Positions 1-9,616 of a stretch of 28,953 nucleotides of DNA are shown piece by piece. The DNA is from Conidiobolus incongruus B7586. Lineage: Eukaryota > Entomophthoromycota > Entomophthoromycetes > Entomophthorales > Conidiobolaceae. Under the pieces are notes generated by a model that saw only the letters and a list, made by a program, of their open reading frames with translations, did no database searches and was not told where the DNA came from. The stretch lies in the NCBI GenBank assembly GCA_000697335.1, contig JNEM01009747.1, positions 1 through 28,953 on the forward strand, in the 5' to 3' direction. Every line of letters begins with the position of its first letter. Positions within the stretch are counted from its first letter, which is position 1. The translations under genes and the position numbers were made by a program.

Positions 1-59
1 ATTTTAAATTTAATAAGATTTTTATATAATCTCACTTTTTATATTAGTTTTTATTACTA

Positions 60-1348
60 TAGAATTAAAAAAATGGGAAATTTTTTAATTTCTGATTTTT
101 CAAATATATTATTAATTTTAAATCAAAAAATATATACAAAACAAATAAGAAAATAAATAGTTTTAAATTATATATATAAAATAACTTTTTTGATTAAAAA
201 AATTATTTTTTAAAATTAATTGTTTAATTTAATTATATTTAAACCAAATAATAACCATCAAAAGTTTTTTATTTTAGTATCAATAAAACTTAAACATAAA
301 CCTTTTAAAATCATTTAAAATTTACAAGTAGCTTTTAGTAATGAAGTATTATTTAAATTAACAATTTATTACTAGGTAAATTACTTTAAAGCTAAAAAAA
401 ATTACTTAAAATTTAAATCTAAAAAACTAATTTCAACTGTTACTTTTTTAATTATTAATAAAGTAAAAAAATATATTAAAAAGTACCTTTTTATTTTAAC
501 TAAAGAATTATCAAGACATTTTAATATTAGTTACATAAGTATTTTATATATTAAAGTTTAAATTAAAATTAATTAATAAAAATATAAAATAAATACTTTA
601 TAATTTAACTAAAGCTTAAAAAAAACTAGAGTAGTTATTACTAAACAAAACTTACTAAGGTATAGCTAGAAACTAAAGTTTTTATAATGAATTATTAGAA
701 TTAATGAATCTTAAATTCCTTTGTATAATCCTTTACTAAAACATAAATCAAAGTGTTAGATTAAGTTAAATCAACCCTCTTTACAAATTCCTTTAAATAA
801 GTACTTTATTAATAAATGAATGTTAATTGTTATAATAGATTATAATTGCATATGCTATTCTTATTTAGTTTTTAAAGGAAAATCAATTAATAATAAACTT
901 TATATTTCTTTTTTAAATAAAACTATTTCTAATTGGTATTCTCAATATATTTTAAGAAAACCTATTATTTTACATGATAATTAAAAAATACATAAATCTA
1001 AAGTTATAAAAAACTTTTTAATTAAAAATAACTGGAAAAAATTACCACATCTAGTATATTCTTTAGATTATAACCTATGTAATTATAATTGTTTTAGGCA
1101 ATTAAAAAACTAGCTTATAGGAAAGAAAATTTCTACAGGAAAATTTAATTAGTTTATCAAACATCAAATTTTAGTTTTTAATAAAAAGAGTTATTTTTTA
1201 AGTGTTAGATTTTTATTAAAAGTATAGCAAAAAGTTATTAGAAATAAAAGAAATTAATAATTTTATAATATATATTTATTTTTACTTTTTATATATTAAA
1301 ATTTTTACTTTTTTTCAATCACAAAAAATTCCCATTATTTAAATTACA
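60..1348 (+). mobile_element. Degenerate mariner (Tc1/mariner) DNA transposon
   Basis: Dead copy of a mariner-family cut-and-paste transposon. Frame 1 from about 301 to 1260 keeps the transposase pattern without a visible frameshift: a 'KKTRVVITKQNLLR' helix-region segment near 622-660, 'LYNPLLKHKSK' near 721-753, 'ILHDN' at 967-981, 'KSKVIKNFL' at 994-1020, 'NNWKKLPHLVYSLDYNLCNY' at 1027-1086 and 'QKVIRNKRN' at 1228-1254. Mariners use a D,D34D triad. The second D is codon 976; the third, 35 codons on at 1081, is AAT (N); the first, at 703 in 'RINE', is also N. About 18 in-frame stops lie where Gln or Trp codons are expected. Imperfect inverted ends share a core like AATGGGAATTTTTT near 70-87, and its reverse complement lies near 1322-1337. 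A TA at 60-61 may be the target site. The size of about 1.29 kb suits the family. Outer limits are approximate. Confidence 0.85.
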
Positions 1349-2468
1349 AAGTAATAATTCATAATATAAATTAAATTTTAATTAATTTTACTATATTAAT
1401 AATATAATTAAATTAATAAATATGTTTTTATTCTTAATATTTTATTTATCTTTATAATTATTATAAATTATTATTATTTATTATATATTACTAACTTTAT
1501 TAAAACCTATTTTAATATTATATATTTAAAAAAATATATTTAAATCAGTTGAGATATTTATATTTTAATCAAACTTATATATTCAATTAATTATTTCATT
1601 ATTATTTTAATTTTCTTTTGCATTTTATTATATTTACCACCAATTACTATTATATAATATTATATTTTTATTTTATTTAGTATTTTGGATAATATTATTA
1701 AAATTATAATATTTGAAAAATTTAATAAAACTTATATTATATAAAACAAAGATGAAATAACTTCATATATTTGTTTAATATAGTATATATTTTATATTAT
1801 TTAATATAAGTTAAATTAAAATTATTTCTTGATTATTAACATTTTATAATAAATTTAACTATATGGAGATAACTAATAAAATCTATAATACTATATAATA
1901 TCATATTTATAATTATCAAAAAAGAATATAAACATTGATTACTTATATGATGGAGTTAAAATTTGAATATCAAAATTATACAATATATCAAAAATTGTAA
2001 AACGTTAAAATTATTATCAAATATTGTGTGATTTATAAATTAATTATTAATTGAAGTATTATATCTGTTATATTTAATCCATATATCGTAAGAATTTTTC
2101 CTTTAATAAATACATATTTAACCAATAAAACCCGATGGAGTAGACACAATCTGATAACCGAGAACAGGTGTTAAGAAATAAGCAAAATTGGGTAATACAT
2201 AACAAATTTCTTCTAGGTTACTATTCCTGTATATTTTATCAATAACTTATTATAGGATCTTTGATTTTTCCTTCCATTTTTATTAATAATTTTTCGGACA
2301 TTTCATGTTTAGCAAGTTGAAGGATAAAATGTTGGACACGAATTGATTAAAAAAAATTGAAATATTATATTGAAAAGAGAAAAAAATAAATAACTAAATA
2401 AAAAAATACTTTATCTATGTAATACAATTGATTTATTTGACTCAATTGCAGATTGATAAGAATATTAC
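1349..2468. other. AT-rich intergenic stretch, little content
   Basis: Mostly A and T with no open frame and no recognisable RNA. The less AT-rich part at about 2120-2345 is the only exception. On the minus strand it reads as short protein-like stretches, 'QHFILQLAKHEMSEKLLIKM' (about 2263-2333) and 'YVLPNFAYFLTPVLGYQIVS' (about 2140-2200, ending in a TAA near 2119). These two stretches are in different frames and I could not connect them with ordinary splice sites, so I do not annotate a gene. They may be 3' exons or remnants of the tentative gene at 2469-2933. Confidence 0.4.
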
Positions 2469-2933
2469 ATTCGTTTCATTAGGATCAAAATTAACATACT
2501 AAATTTTTTTAATATAATTTAAAATTTAAGAACAAACTATGTATGCGTTCATTATAACTAAAAATAATAGAGTTAGTTTGTATATATACCTTAAAATTGT
2601 TAAAATGTGTATTAGCGACCAATATTTGAAGAAATGTATCTTCGTGATTTGAAATAATCTAAAAAGGTTAATATTATGCAGATTGAATTAACTCTAGCGA
2701 TATATGTGATCCATATATTAAAAAATATATTATAAATTTAAAAATTATATATATACCATAAAATAATTTTTGGCTGAATGAGATATTGGTGATTGAGATA
2801 GATTAAATTGCAAAATAAATGAAGAGTGTCCCTAAAGAGCATATTAAATATAAAATGAATAAGAATAAATAAAAAATACCAGTTGTGTATTGAAATAAAT
2901 TAAAATTTGGTTAAAATACAGATCGGAGTGATG
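2469..2933 (-). CDS. Tentative unrecognised spliced gene, start not found
   Basis: Four minus-strand blocks join in one frame through GT-AG sites: 2933-2880 (18 codons), 2831-2757 (25), 2658-2590 (23) and 2498-2469 (10). Donors are GTATTT, GTATAT, GTATAT and GTAATA, and introns are 48, 98 and 91 nt, like those of proven genes here. The peptide runs from 'DLYFNQILIYFNTQL' through 'GHSSFILQFNLSQSPISHSA' and 'HEDTFLQILVANTHFNNFK' to 'YVNFDPNETN'. No family is recognised. There is no ATG before the in-frame stop at 2934-2936, and the 3' end is unclear: it either reads on to a TGA near 2450 or splices further. It lies just downstream of SPT2 on the same strand, so it could be a 5'-truncated gene, a decayed copy or chance open frames. 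Confidence 0.3.
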
Positions 2934-2994
2934 TTATTGGAAATAGATTCAGAATTCCAACATTGAAAAATTGGGAGGGAATACAGAGTAAAGT

Positions 2995-3930
2995 TTAACG
3001 ATGTAACTTCTTTTTGGCACGAGCCATCTGCTCCAAACGTTCTTCTTCTATTTCATCTTCTCTTCTACCAATTCTAGCACTAGACAATTCTTCTCTGCGA
3101 ATTTGAGCTGCCGAAGCTTCCATATCATCATCAGATTCATCATCCGCGCGATTGTAATAGCTTCTTCCAAACATTTGAGAGATGACACTGGAAACTGCAC
3201 TGCGACTGGCGGAAGGACCTTTAGATGATTTATGTGGCCTGTTATTAGAATCGGAACCTTCATCGTAGTCTGTGTCTTCTTCAATTTCACGATATTCCAT
3301 AGACTCTGAAGTGAGTCGAGAATCTTTTTGTGAGAGCGATTTGACTTTAATTTTGGCTGGCATGCTAGATGGTTGAGATTCTTGGTGACTGGATTGAGTA
3401 TTATCTCTTTGAGAACTGTATTTTCCTTTAGTAGCAATTGCGGGACGTCCTGCATCGCCACTGGCTCCTTTAGAGCTAGGTTGAGAATTGTTACGACTCT
3501 TATAACGACCTTTCATCGTAGGCTCGCTTCCGTTGCCTTCAACATCATCTTGAGGGTCGGCAGCCGCTTTCTTACTTCTAGCTCTCTTTCTAGTACCATC
3601 TTCATTAAAGTTGGATTGAATAGCTTGCTTTCTACGTTCAACTCTTTGGCGAGATTGTTCAGAGCGTTGAGAAGTTTGTCTAGCCATGTATTCGAGTTCT
3701 TCAATACGACTTTGAGTACGTCTTTTAATTTCTTCCCTCTCTTTAAGCTTTTGTTGTTTAAACTTTTTTAACTCTTCCAGCTTTTTTTGTTTTTCTCGCT
3801 TGTCTTCCTCAGCATACTCATCAGCCAATCGTAAAGCTTCTTCATACTATGTTATCAATAAAGGTTAGAAAATAAATTATTAATTAGCAAATTAAAGAAT
3901 TACTGATAAAGATTCTGATTTTCGTGACAT
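2995..3930 (-). CDS. SPT2: SPT2 family histone H3-H4 chaperone
   Basis: Spt2 binds histones H3-H4 and acts in chromatin reassembly behind transcribing polymerase in the nucleus. Exon 1 is 3930-3904 and encodes MSRKSESLS; a 57-nt intron (GTAATT...CATAG, with a CTAAC branch-like site) leads to exon 2, 3846-2995, ending in TAA. The product is about 292 residues. The N-terminal third is a charged coiled coil rich in Glu, Lys and Arg. The middle is low-complexity and Ser-rich. The C-terminus carries the conserved SPT2 domain at about residues 225-292: a 'SSVISQMFGRSYYNR' segment, an acidic 'DDESDDDMEAS' patch, 'AQIRREELSSARIGRREDEI' and a basic 'AKKKLHR' tail. Joining exon 1 restores 'YEEALRLADEYAEE' before the internal Met that would otherwise be the start. 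It is divergent from the gene at 4448, with 517 bp between the start codons. Confidence 0.85.
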
Positions 3931-4447
3931 TCTTAAACTCATTATAAAATACTTTTGAAAGAAAGGTAATTGAAAAAGAAAATAATTTGTATAATTATAT
4001 TTTTTATATTATATATAATGATTTTTTGTAAATTTTGATGTTAACAAAATGTAAGGAAGATGAATATGTATTTTGGGTAAAATTGGGGAGTTTTTGTGGA
4101 ATTTATATTTTCAATTTTGGAGTTTAATTCAATTTTTGATTGGATTAAAGATTAATGAATTGAACTATTTGATCTATTCATACCAAATAATCAAACTTTT
4201 CCTATTATCTATTATCTTATGAATATATGTATTAAATATTTTATTTGTAATTATCAATGTATCTCAATATAATAGTTTTGTCTAATACTCATTTTTTAAA
4301 GCTCATTTTTACTTTGTATATTGTATCAAATGTAAAAGTTTTTATTTAAATATATCCCATAACACTTACATTATTGTATAAAAATCAATCTATCCTCAAT
4401 TCAAGTATTTACATAATTAAATTCATCCTTATAATATAATATTAGCT
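3931..4447. promoter_or_regulatory. Divergent intergenic region between SPT2 and the 4448 gene
   Basis: This AT-rich 517-bp spacer separates two start codons pointing away from each other, so it must hold both promoters. An inverted CCAAT (ATTGG) lies at about 4139-4143. No other convincing element is visible. Confidence 0.4.
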
Positions 4448-5597
4448 ATGGACCATCCTCCAATTCATAAATATCTATCAAATCAATTATTACCACAAGA
4501 GGATGCTGTGAAATTCTATGAAGGCATTAGTTTAATTAAACAAGAGCTTGATAATGGTCAATTAGATAATTTTGAATTTGTCTGTATTTATATTATATTA
4601 TACTTGAGGTTAACTTTTGGAGAAAAGTTTATCGTATCAAAATTACCTAAAAAATTGGAATTGGAAGATTATTGGTTGGAATATTTCAATACACTGCCTA
4701 AGCACTACCTAAATGATACTAAGTCATCAAAATCTGGGAAATATAATTGGATAAATTCACTTCAAGATTATTTTAATTTTACAGAAGCTGAAATTGATAA
4801 ATTTTACATGTATTGTGAATTTGACCGCAGTGAAATATTACCATTAGCAAGGATTTTTCAATACTGTAATTTAAACGAAACTGAATTATGTATTAATCAA
4901 TTTTTAGTGAACTGGCACTTTACCAATTACCCTATCCAGCTTTATTTCGATATGCCAAGTGTACAAGAAGTTCATAAATTACAGAGTGAAGGAACGAGAT
5001 GTATTACAGCATTTATCGAATTAAATCAAATTCAAAGTTTATATACTGAAGACTATCCTCCTTTTCATACTAAAAATTGCCTAAGATTTTTATATCACGA
5101 TATTCAGCATTTGGTTAAATACATTCATTCTGAATTATTTTATGAACAAGTAAGTAGCCATATCTAAAATGTTGATAGTTTATTGATTATAGTATTTTTA
5201 GAGAGGATTCTTTAAAGCTGTATATCATTTACTAACAAACCATAATCTATTGAATTATTCCAAATTTGATCCATTAATGACCAAAGATATAGATCACTTG
5301 ATTAGTGATATGAATTGTAGTGCTAGTCAATTGGTTGGATTTTTAAAGGCTAAATGGATCAGTTTTTACCATCGGCAGATCTATCCTCCCCCATGTTCCC
5401 AATTGAGACTAAATGAAGAAGAGCAAACTCAGTTTGAAGAGGAGATATGGTCTCAAGCTATCAAGCTCTTTCAGGTTCATGATCAATCACTACAATTATC
5501 GTTAAAGGACTTATGCCAAAGAAAATTAAAATCTCAAGAAAAGACTTTGATTAACAGCCATTTTAATCAAATTGGAAAAACATATCAATTAGTATAA
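4448..5597 (+). CDS. Unrecognised alpha-helical protein, two exons
   Basis: I do not recognise this protein. Exon 1 is 4448-5149 (234 codons); exon 2 is 5202-5597 (131 residues and TAA), for 365 residues. The 52-nt intron starts GTAAGT and ends TTTTTAG. An earlier AG at 5191-5192 is rejected because it would bring a TAG into frame after two codons. The sequence looks soluble and helical, with many aromatic and Leu residues: 'FEFVCIYIILYLRLTFGEKF' near residues 39-58, then 'RGFFKAVYHLLTNHNLLNYS' right after the junction and 'LVGFLKAKWISFYHRQIYPP' later. There is no signal peptide or clear membrane span, although the 'CIYIILYLRL' stretch is hydrophobic. It converges on NECAP with 157 bp between stop codons. 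The conserved look of the spliced frame makes it a credible gene. Confidence 0.7.
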
Positions 5598-5754
5598 TAA
5601 TTAGAAAATAAAATCAAACATTTGTTCTATAGCTTTGGTTGAATTTTATATTCCAAAATTTCAATTTAAATATGAAATTATTGGATCTATTAATTGATAT
5701 GATATATTTTATAAAAATTAAATGAAAAAGAACTGATAGTTTTAATTAAGTATA

Positions 5755-6846
5755 TTAATCGAATTTGGCCCAACCAGTAGGGATAGAATCATTATTATCC
5801 CCTGTTGAAGCTGATTCAAAATCTCCAAATTCTTGATTGTTAACATTAAAATCACCTAAATTGGCTGATAATCTCTTCTTACGATCAGCATTCGTAATAG
5901 ATCCATGAGGAGGTGGTGGTAAAAGACTTGAAATGGCCGATGTATCAACTATATGCATATATTAATAAAAATCATTAAATGAATTTTATATAATACCATT
6001 TGTCGTTGTAGATTTCTCCTTTTTTTTAAACTAAATAATTAAAATATATTAAAATGACTATTGAAATAAATCAATATAACATACTTTACCACCAAGGGAT
6101 AAGTTAATAGTTTCGCCTTCTTTCAAGCTATAATCAATAATTTGATCGGGTTCATCTTGCTTATTTTTAACATTGGCTTGATTTTTGTGTCTAAAATATA
6201 TTATACATAGATCAATAGTCTATAATGAATAGAATTATTATATAATTACTTAATAAAATCTTGCAAAGTGACATTGAAATCAAATGCTTCGGAGCGATCT
6301 TGAAATCCTAATCCTAAAAAGGCATGACGGCCTATAATTTCAAAATAGATATTACTATATATTTATATTATAAAGTAATGAATATTGAATACCCTGATCT
6401 TCAACTCTGATAACGAAATACCTACTAGAATCCAAAACGGGTTCGACAACATTGGGATTAGTATAAGGACAAGTAGCAAATAATTCTCCTAATTACTTGA
6501 GTTAAAAATAGAATTACTTAATTTAATAAAAGATTTACCAGAGTTAGCATCTTCTAACCTAATCCAACAATTATCACCTTGAGAAATTATTCTCAATCTT
6601 CCTTGCCATAAAAAGTTTTCTGTTCCCCATTCTCCCGCTCTGTTCAAAATACTTAATTAGGATCAAACAGCCCTATCAAATATAATTTTCATATTTACTT
6701 ATATCCTTCACTCTTAACTCTTGGCGGTAAATTATAAACTAAAAAATTGATTCATTATCGTTATAAATTTTTTTCTTTGAAACAATATACTTACTAAAGC
6801 ATTCTTTAATAACTAATAAAACAGTTTCATAACCTTCAGAATTCAT
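5755..6846 (-). CDS. NECAP-family endocytic adaptor-binding protein
   Basis: NECAP proteins bind the AP-2 clathrin adaptor and regulate coat assembly at the plasma membrane. The gene has eight exons: 6846-6795, 6738-6699, 6639-6539, 6488-6393, 6331-6250, 6190-6085, 6030-5997 and 5948-5755, giving 234 residues. All junctions keep frame with GTA donors. The PHear domain occupies about residues 1-160: '[17 protein letters not shown]', '[18 protein letters not shown]', 'WQGRLRII', '[15 protein letters not shown]', '[20 protein letters not shown]', '[18 protein letters not shown]' and '[14 protein letters not shown]'. A Pro-rich '[10 protein letters not shown]' linker follows, as in animal NECAPs. 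The protein ends WAKFD at residues 230-234, a WxxF-acidic motif of the type that binds the AP-2 alpha ear. Seven introns in 234 codons is dense. Upstream lies a 1.4-kb spacer shared with SCO1. Confidence 0.92.
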
Positions 6847-8294
6847 TTTAATTATATTAATTTATATATAATTTTATATTAATAAAATGATTTAATTTGA
6901 TGCTTATTTATAAAGTATTTAAATAAACTTATAAATCTTAATTCATCTGGTCAATTTTATCAAGTCACTAAAATTTATCCCATATTTAACCAACTGCTCA
7001 CTTATTTAGTATACTATATTTGGAAATACATTTTCTCTCAAACTTTTTTTACTGCATATAATTTCCAATCTTGGAATATATTAGACAATAAATACGAAAC
7101 TTTATAAGATTTCAAAAAATGTCAATAATTTTTTAATTAAACCAATAGGATTAATCAATTCTAAAGATTATCCTCAAAAGTTAAAATTATTTTATAATTA
7201 ATGATATAATTTATTATATGGATTATTTTAATTAGTTCATAATCTTTGAAATATACTTTTTTTAACACATTTTCAAAAATTTATATTAATATAATTTGAG
7301 ATATTGAATCAGTTGATTTTATATTTGGCGATTTATCCTTCATTAATGAGTATATTATTTAACATTATATAATTAATATTATAAATTTAATTGATACTAA
7401 AGAGTATCATTGCTTATTCTAAAAAAATTATATTAATCATGAAATTGGTAATTCTTTTATTTAAAATACATTGATAAAAAATAAATAATATATTATCAAA
7501 TAATTAACCTTTATTATATTCAATAATTTACATATTGGTAACGTTTCATTGATTTATTAGCATTCAACACAAATATATCAAATTTGATAATAGTGAGTAG
7601 TATTTAGTATTTACCATTATTAATTTTTAAATAATTTTGTAAATAAATAGAAATAATGATATCGTTATGAAAAATTTAATTTTCAAATAAATTTACAAAA
7701 TTTTATATAATTATCTTAATAAATCAGAATAATAAAGCTTTTATCTATTATATTTATTTATTCTATAAATAACATATGAACAATCAATAGTATAATCTTG
7801 TCAAATTGATTGAATTAATACTAGACTGATTTAATGACTAGTAATTTATGTACTATACAAAGTTAGAATACATATTTGAACAAAATTTAAATACCATAAT
7901 TAATTATTTTGATATTTAAGGTTTTATTTAATGAAACCATTAAATGAAGAACTGAATCCTTATTTTTATACTTGTTAAAGATGATTTTTATTTCCTATTA
8001 TTTTATATTTTTGCTATTATAAGTCTAATTGTGAAAGAAAATTTTCTGAAAAACGTTATAAATTCATTTATTTGTGTTATAGATTACATTGAAATACACT
8101 GGTTTATTAAACTTTTTGACAGTTTTACATGAAAATATTAATAAAATTATAATTCAATATTTTGTATAACTTAGATAATATTAGAAATAAAGTACAATTA
8201 TTATGGGATTAGATTTAGTATAAATATATCAGGATCACAAAATAATGATTTAAAAAATAAAATAATCATTAAGTCAATAACGATAAAAACAATA
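6847..8294. other. NECAP-SCO1 divergent spacer with decayed open stretch
   Basis: The region separates two divergent genes and must contain both promoters. It is AT-rich. At 6901-7107 one plus-strand frame stays open for 68 codons without an ATG and reads in a protein-like way ('TKIYPIFNQLLTYLVYYIWK' and on). The same frame continues downstream broken by several stops, as in decayed coding DNA. No family was recognised. Near 7960-8075 a Cys-containing stretch is discussed among the rejected items. Nothing else is evident. Confidence 0.4.
8203..8223 (+). promoter_or_regulatory. Short upstream ORF before SCO1
   Basis: ATG GGA TTA GAT TTA GTA TAA forms a six-codon reading frame 71 nt before the SCO1 start. 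If the mRNA leader reaches this far it could damp translation. The transcription start is unknown, so the role is inferred. Confidence 0.3.
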
Positions 8295-9318
8295 ATGTCA
8301 AAGAATTTGATTAAAAATATTATCTCTACATCCTGTAAGAGACTCAACTTGTCAAACCCTCTTATCAGACCCAACTCATATAACAAAATTTTAACCCGCA
8401 ATGCCAGTAACGAAACCAAGAGAAATCAAGCTTACGTTGGGGTAATATAATTATAATATTATATTTAATAGAATTTATTATTAACATTATTCAAATTTAT
8501 ATAGCCAATTAATATGATTTCTGTTGGTTTATTTATTTCTACAGGTGTTGGCCTCTATTATTATTTAGAAAATGAAAAGAAAAATATTGCCCAACGCAAA
8601 CAAGAGAGTAGTTTATTGAAAATGCTTTTCTAATAATTATTCAATTAATTTCTTTAAAACAGGAAGAGAAGCTGAAAATATCCAAGTTGGAAAACCTAGA
8701 ATTGGTGGTCCCTTTGAATTGTTGGACCAAAATGGAAGAATTACTAAGGATACCGACTTCTTGGGCAAATATATGTTAATTTACTTCGGTTTCACTAACT
8801 GTCCTGATGTATGCCCCGATGAACTCGATAAAATTACTGAAATCGTTGATAAATTAGGTAATATTCGAAGTATCTAAGTATAATATTCGATTTTAATATT
8901 CTATAATTTGTTTATAGATGCTGATTCTCGCTTTAAAGAATTGGTTGTCCCTATTTTCGTTACTTGTGATCCTCAGCGTGATACTCCTGAGGTGATTAAA
9001 GAATATCTCCAAGGTAAAAGAATTGCGGAGTCCGTTTATAAGTTTTATTAATTTTGAAACCGAATAGAATTCCATCCAAGATACATTGGCTTGACAGGTG
9101 ATTTCCCTCAAGTTCAAAAGATGACCAAAGCATACCGTGTATACTTTAGCAAGCCACCCAAGGTACAACCTGGAGAGGACTATTTAGTTGATCATTCTAT
9201 TTTCTTCTATTTAATGGGTCCTGATGGCAAATTTATTGACTGTTACGGAAAAGATAGAACCGCTGATGAAGCTACTGCTGCTATTAAGAAACATATTTTA
9301 GAAACTTCTCAGAATTAG
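8295..9318 (+). CDS. SCO1: SCO1 mitochondrial copper chaperone
   Basis: Sco1 delivers copper to the CuA site of cytochrome c oxidase subunit 2 and is anchored in the mitochondrial inner membrane. Exons: 8295-8441, 8505-8607, 8663-8857, 8918-9013 and 9068-9318, giving 263 residues. The first 50 residues are basic and Ser/Asn-rich with no acidic cluster, as in a mitochondrial presequence. One membrane span lies at about 53-70 ('MISVGLFISTGVGLYYYL'). The thioredoxin-like domain starts near 'VGKPRIGGPFELLDQNG'. Copper ligands are present: C130 and C134 in 'NCPDVCPDELDK' and H223 in 'LVDHSIFFYLMGPDG'. 'VTCDPQRDTPEVIKEY' is also typical. The second donor is ambiguous: GTAGTT at 8608 is preferred over GTTTAT at 8611 because other introns here start GTA. 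The stop is TAG, with a second TAG four codons on, so TAG serves as a normal stop in this genome. Confidence 0.95.
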
Positions 9319-9616
9319 AAAATCTAGACTTGTTTTTAAAAAAATAATAATATTTATTAAATTATTCAATTATTTAAAAATATCGTTTATTTATTTTACT
9401 TTTATATTTTTGAGAATTATTTTGTGATTTATTATATTAAATTTCAACTATTACAGTCTTCTAAGCAAAATATTCAAAGTTAGAACTTATAATTTGTTAC
9501 TTATTAAAAGTATTTATTAATTTAATTTGTTTAATATTAATGTATTATTTTAATCATTAAAAATAATCATTTTACAAATTTGTGATATAGGTAATCCCAT
9601 AATCAAGTAATTATCA

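Noticed and set aside
3048-3771. Several open frames on both strands inside SPT2
   Set aside because: They overlap the well-supported SPT2 frame and have no family match; they are shadows of a biased coding sequence.
5202-5250. Start of a separate gene at 5250
   Set aside because: No ATG there; reading upstream to 5202 gives an in-frame exon that joins the preceding exon through a good GT-AG intron.
7960-8075. Cys-containing stretch ('YFCYYKSNCERKFSEKRYKF') like a transposase zinc ribbon
   Set aside because: The resemblance rests on a few residues, the frame has stops and no catalytic domain follows.
8201-8419. Minus-strand open frame of 72 codons over the SCO1 presequence
   Set aside because: It is antisense to SCO1 exon 1; its hydrophobic composition is what AT-rich antisense DNA gives.
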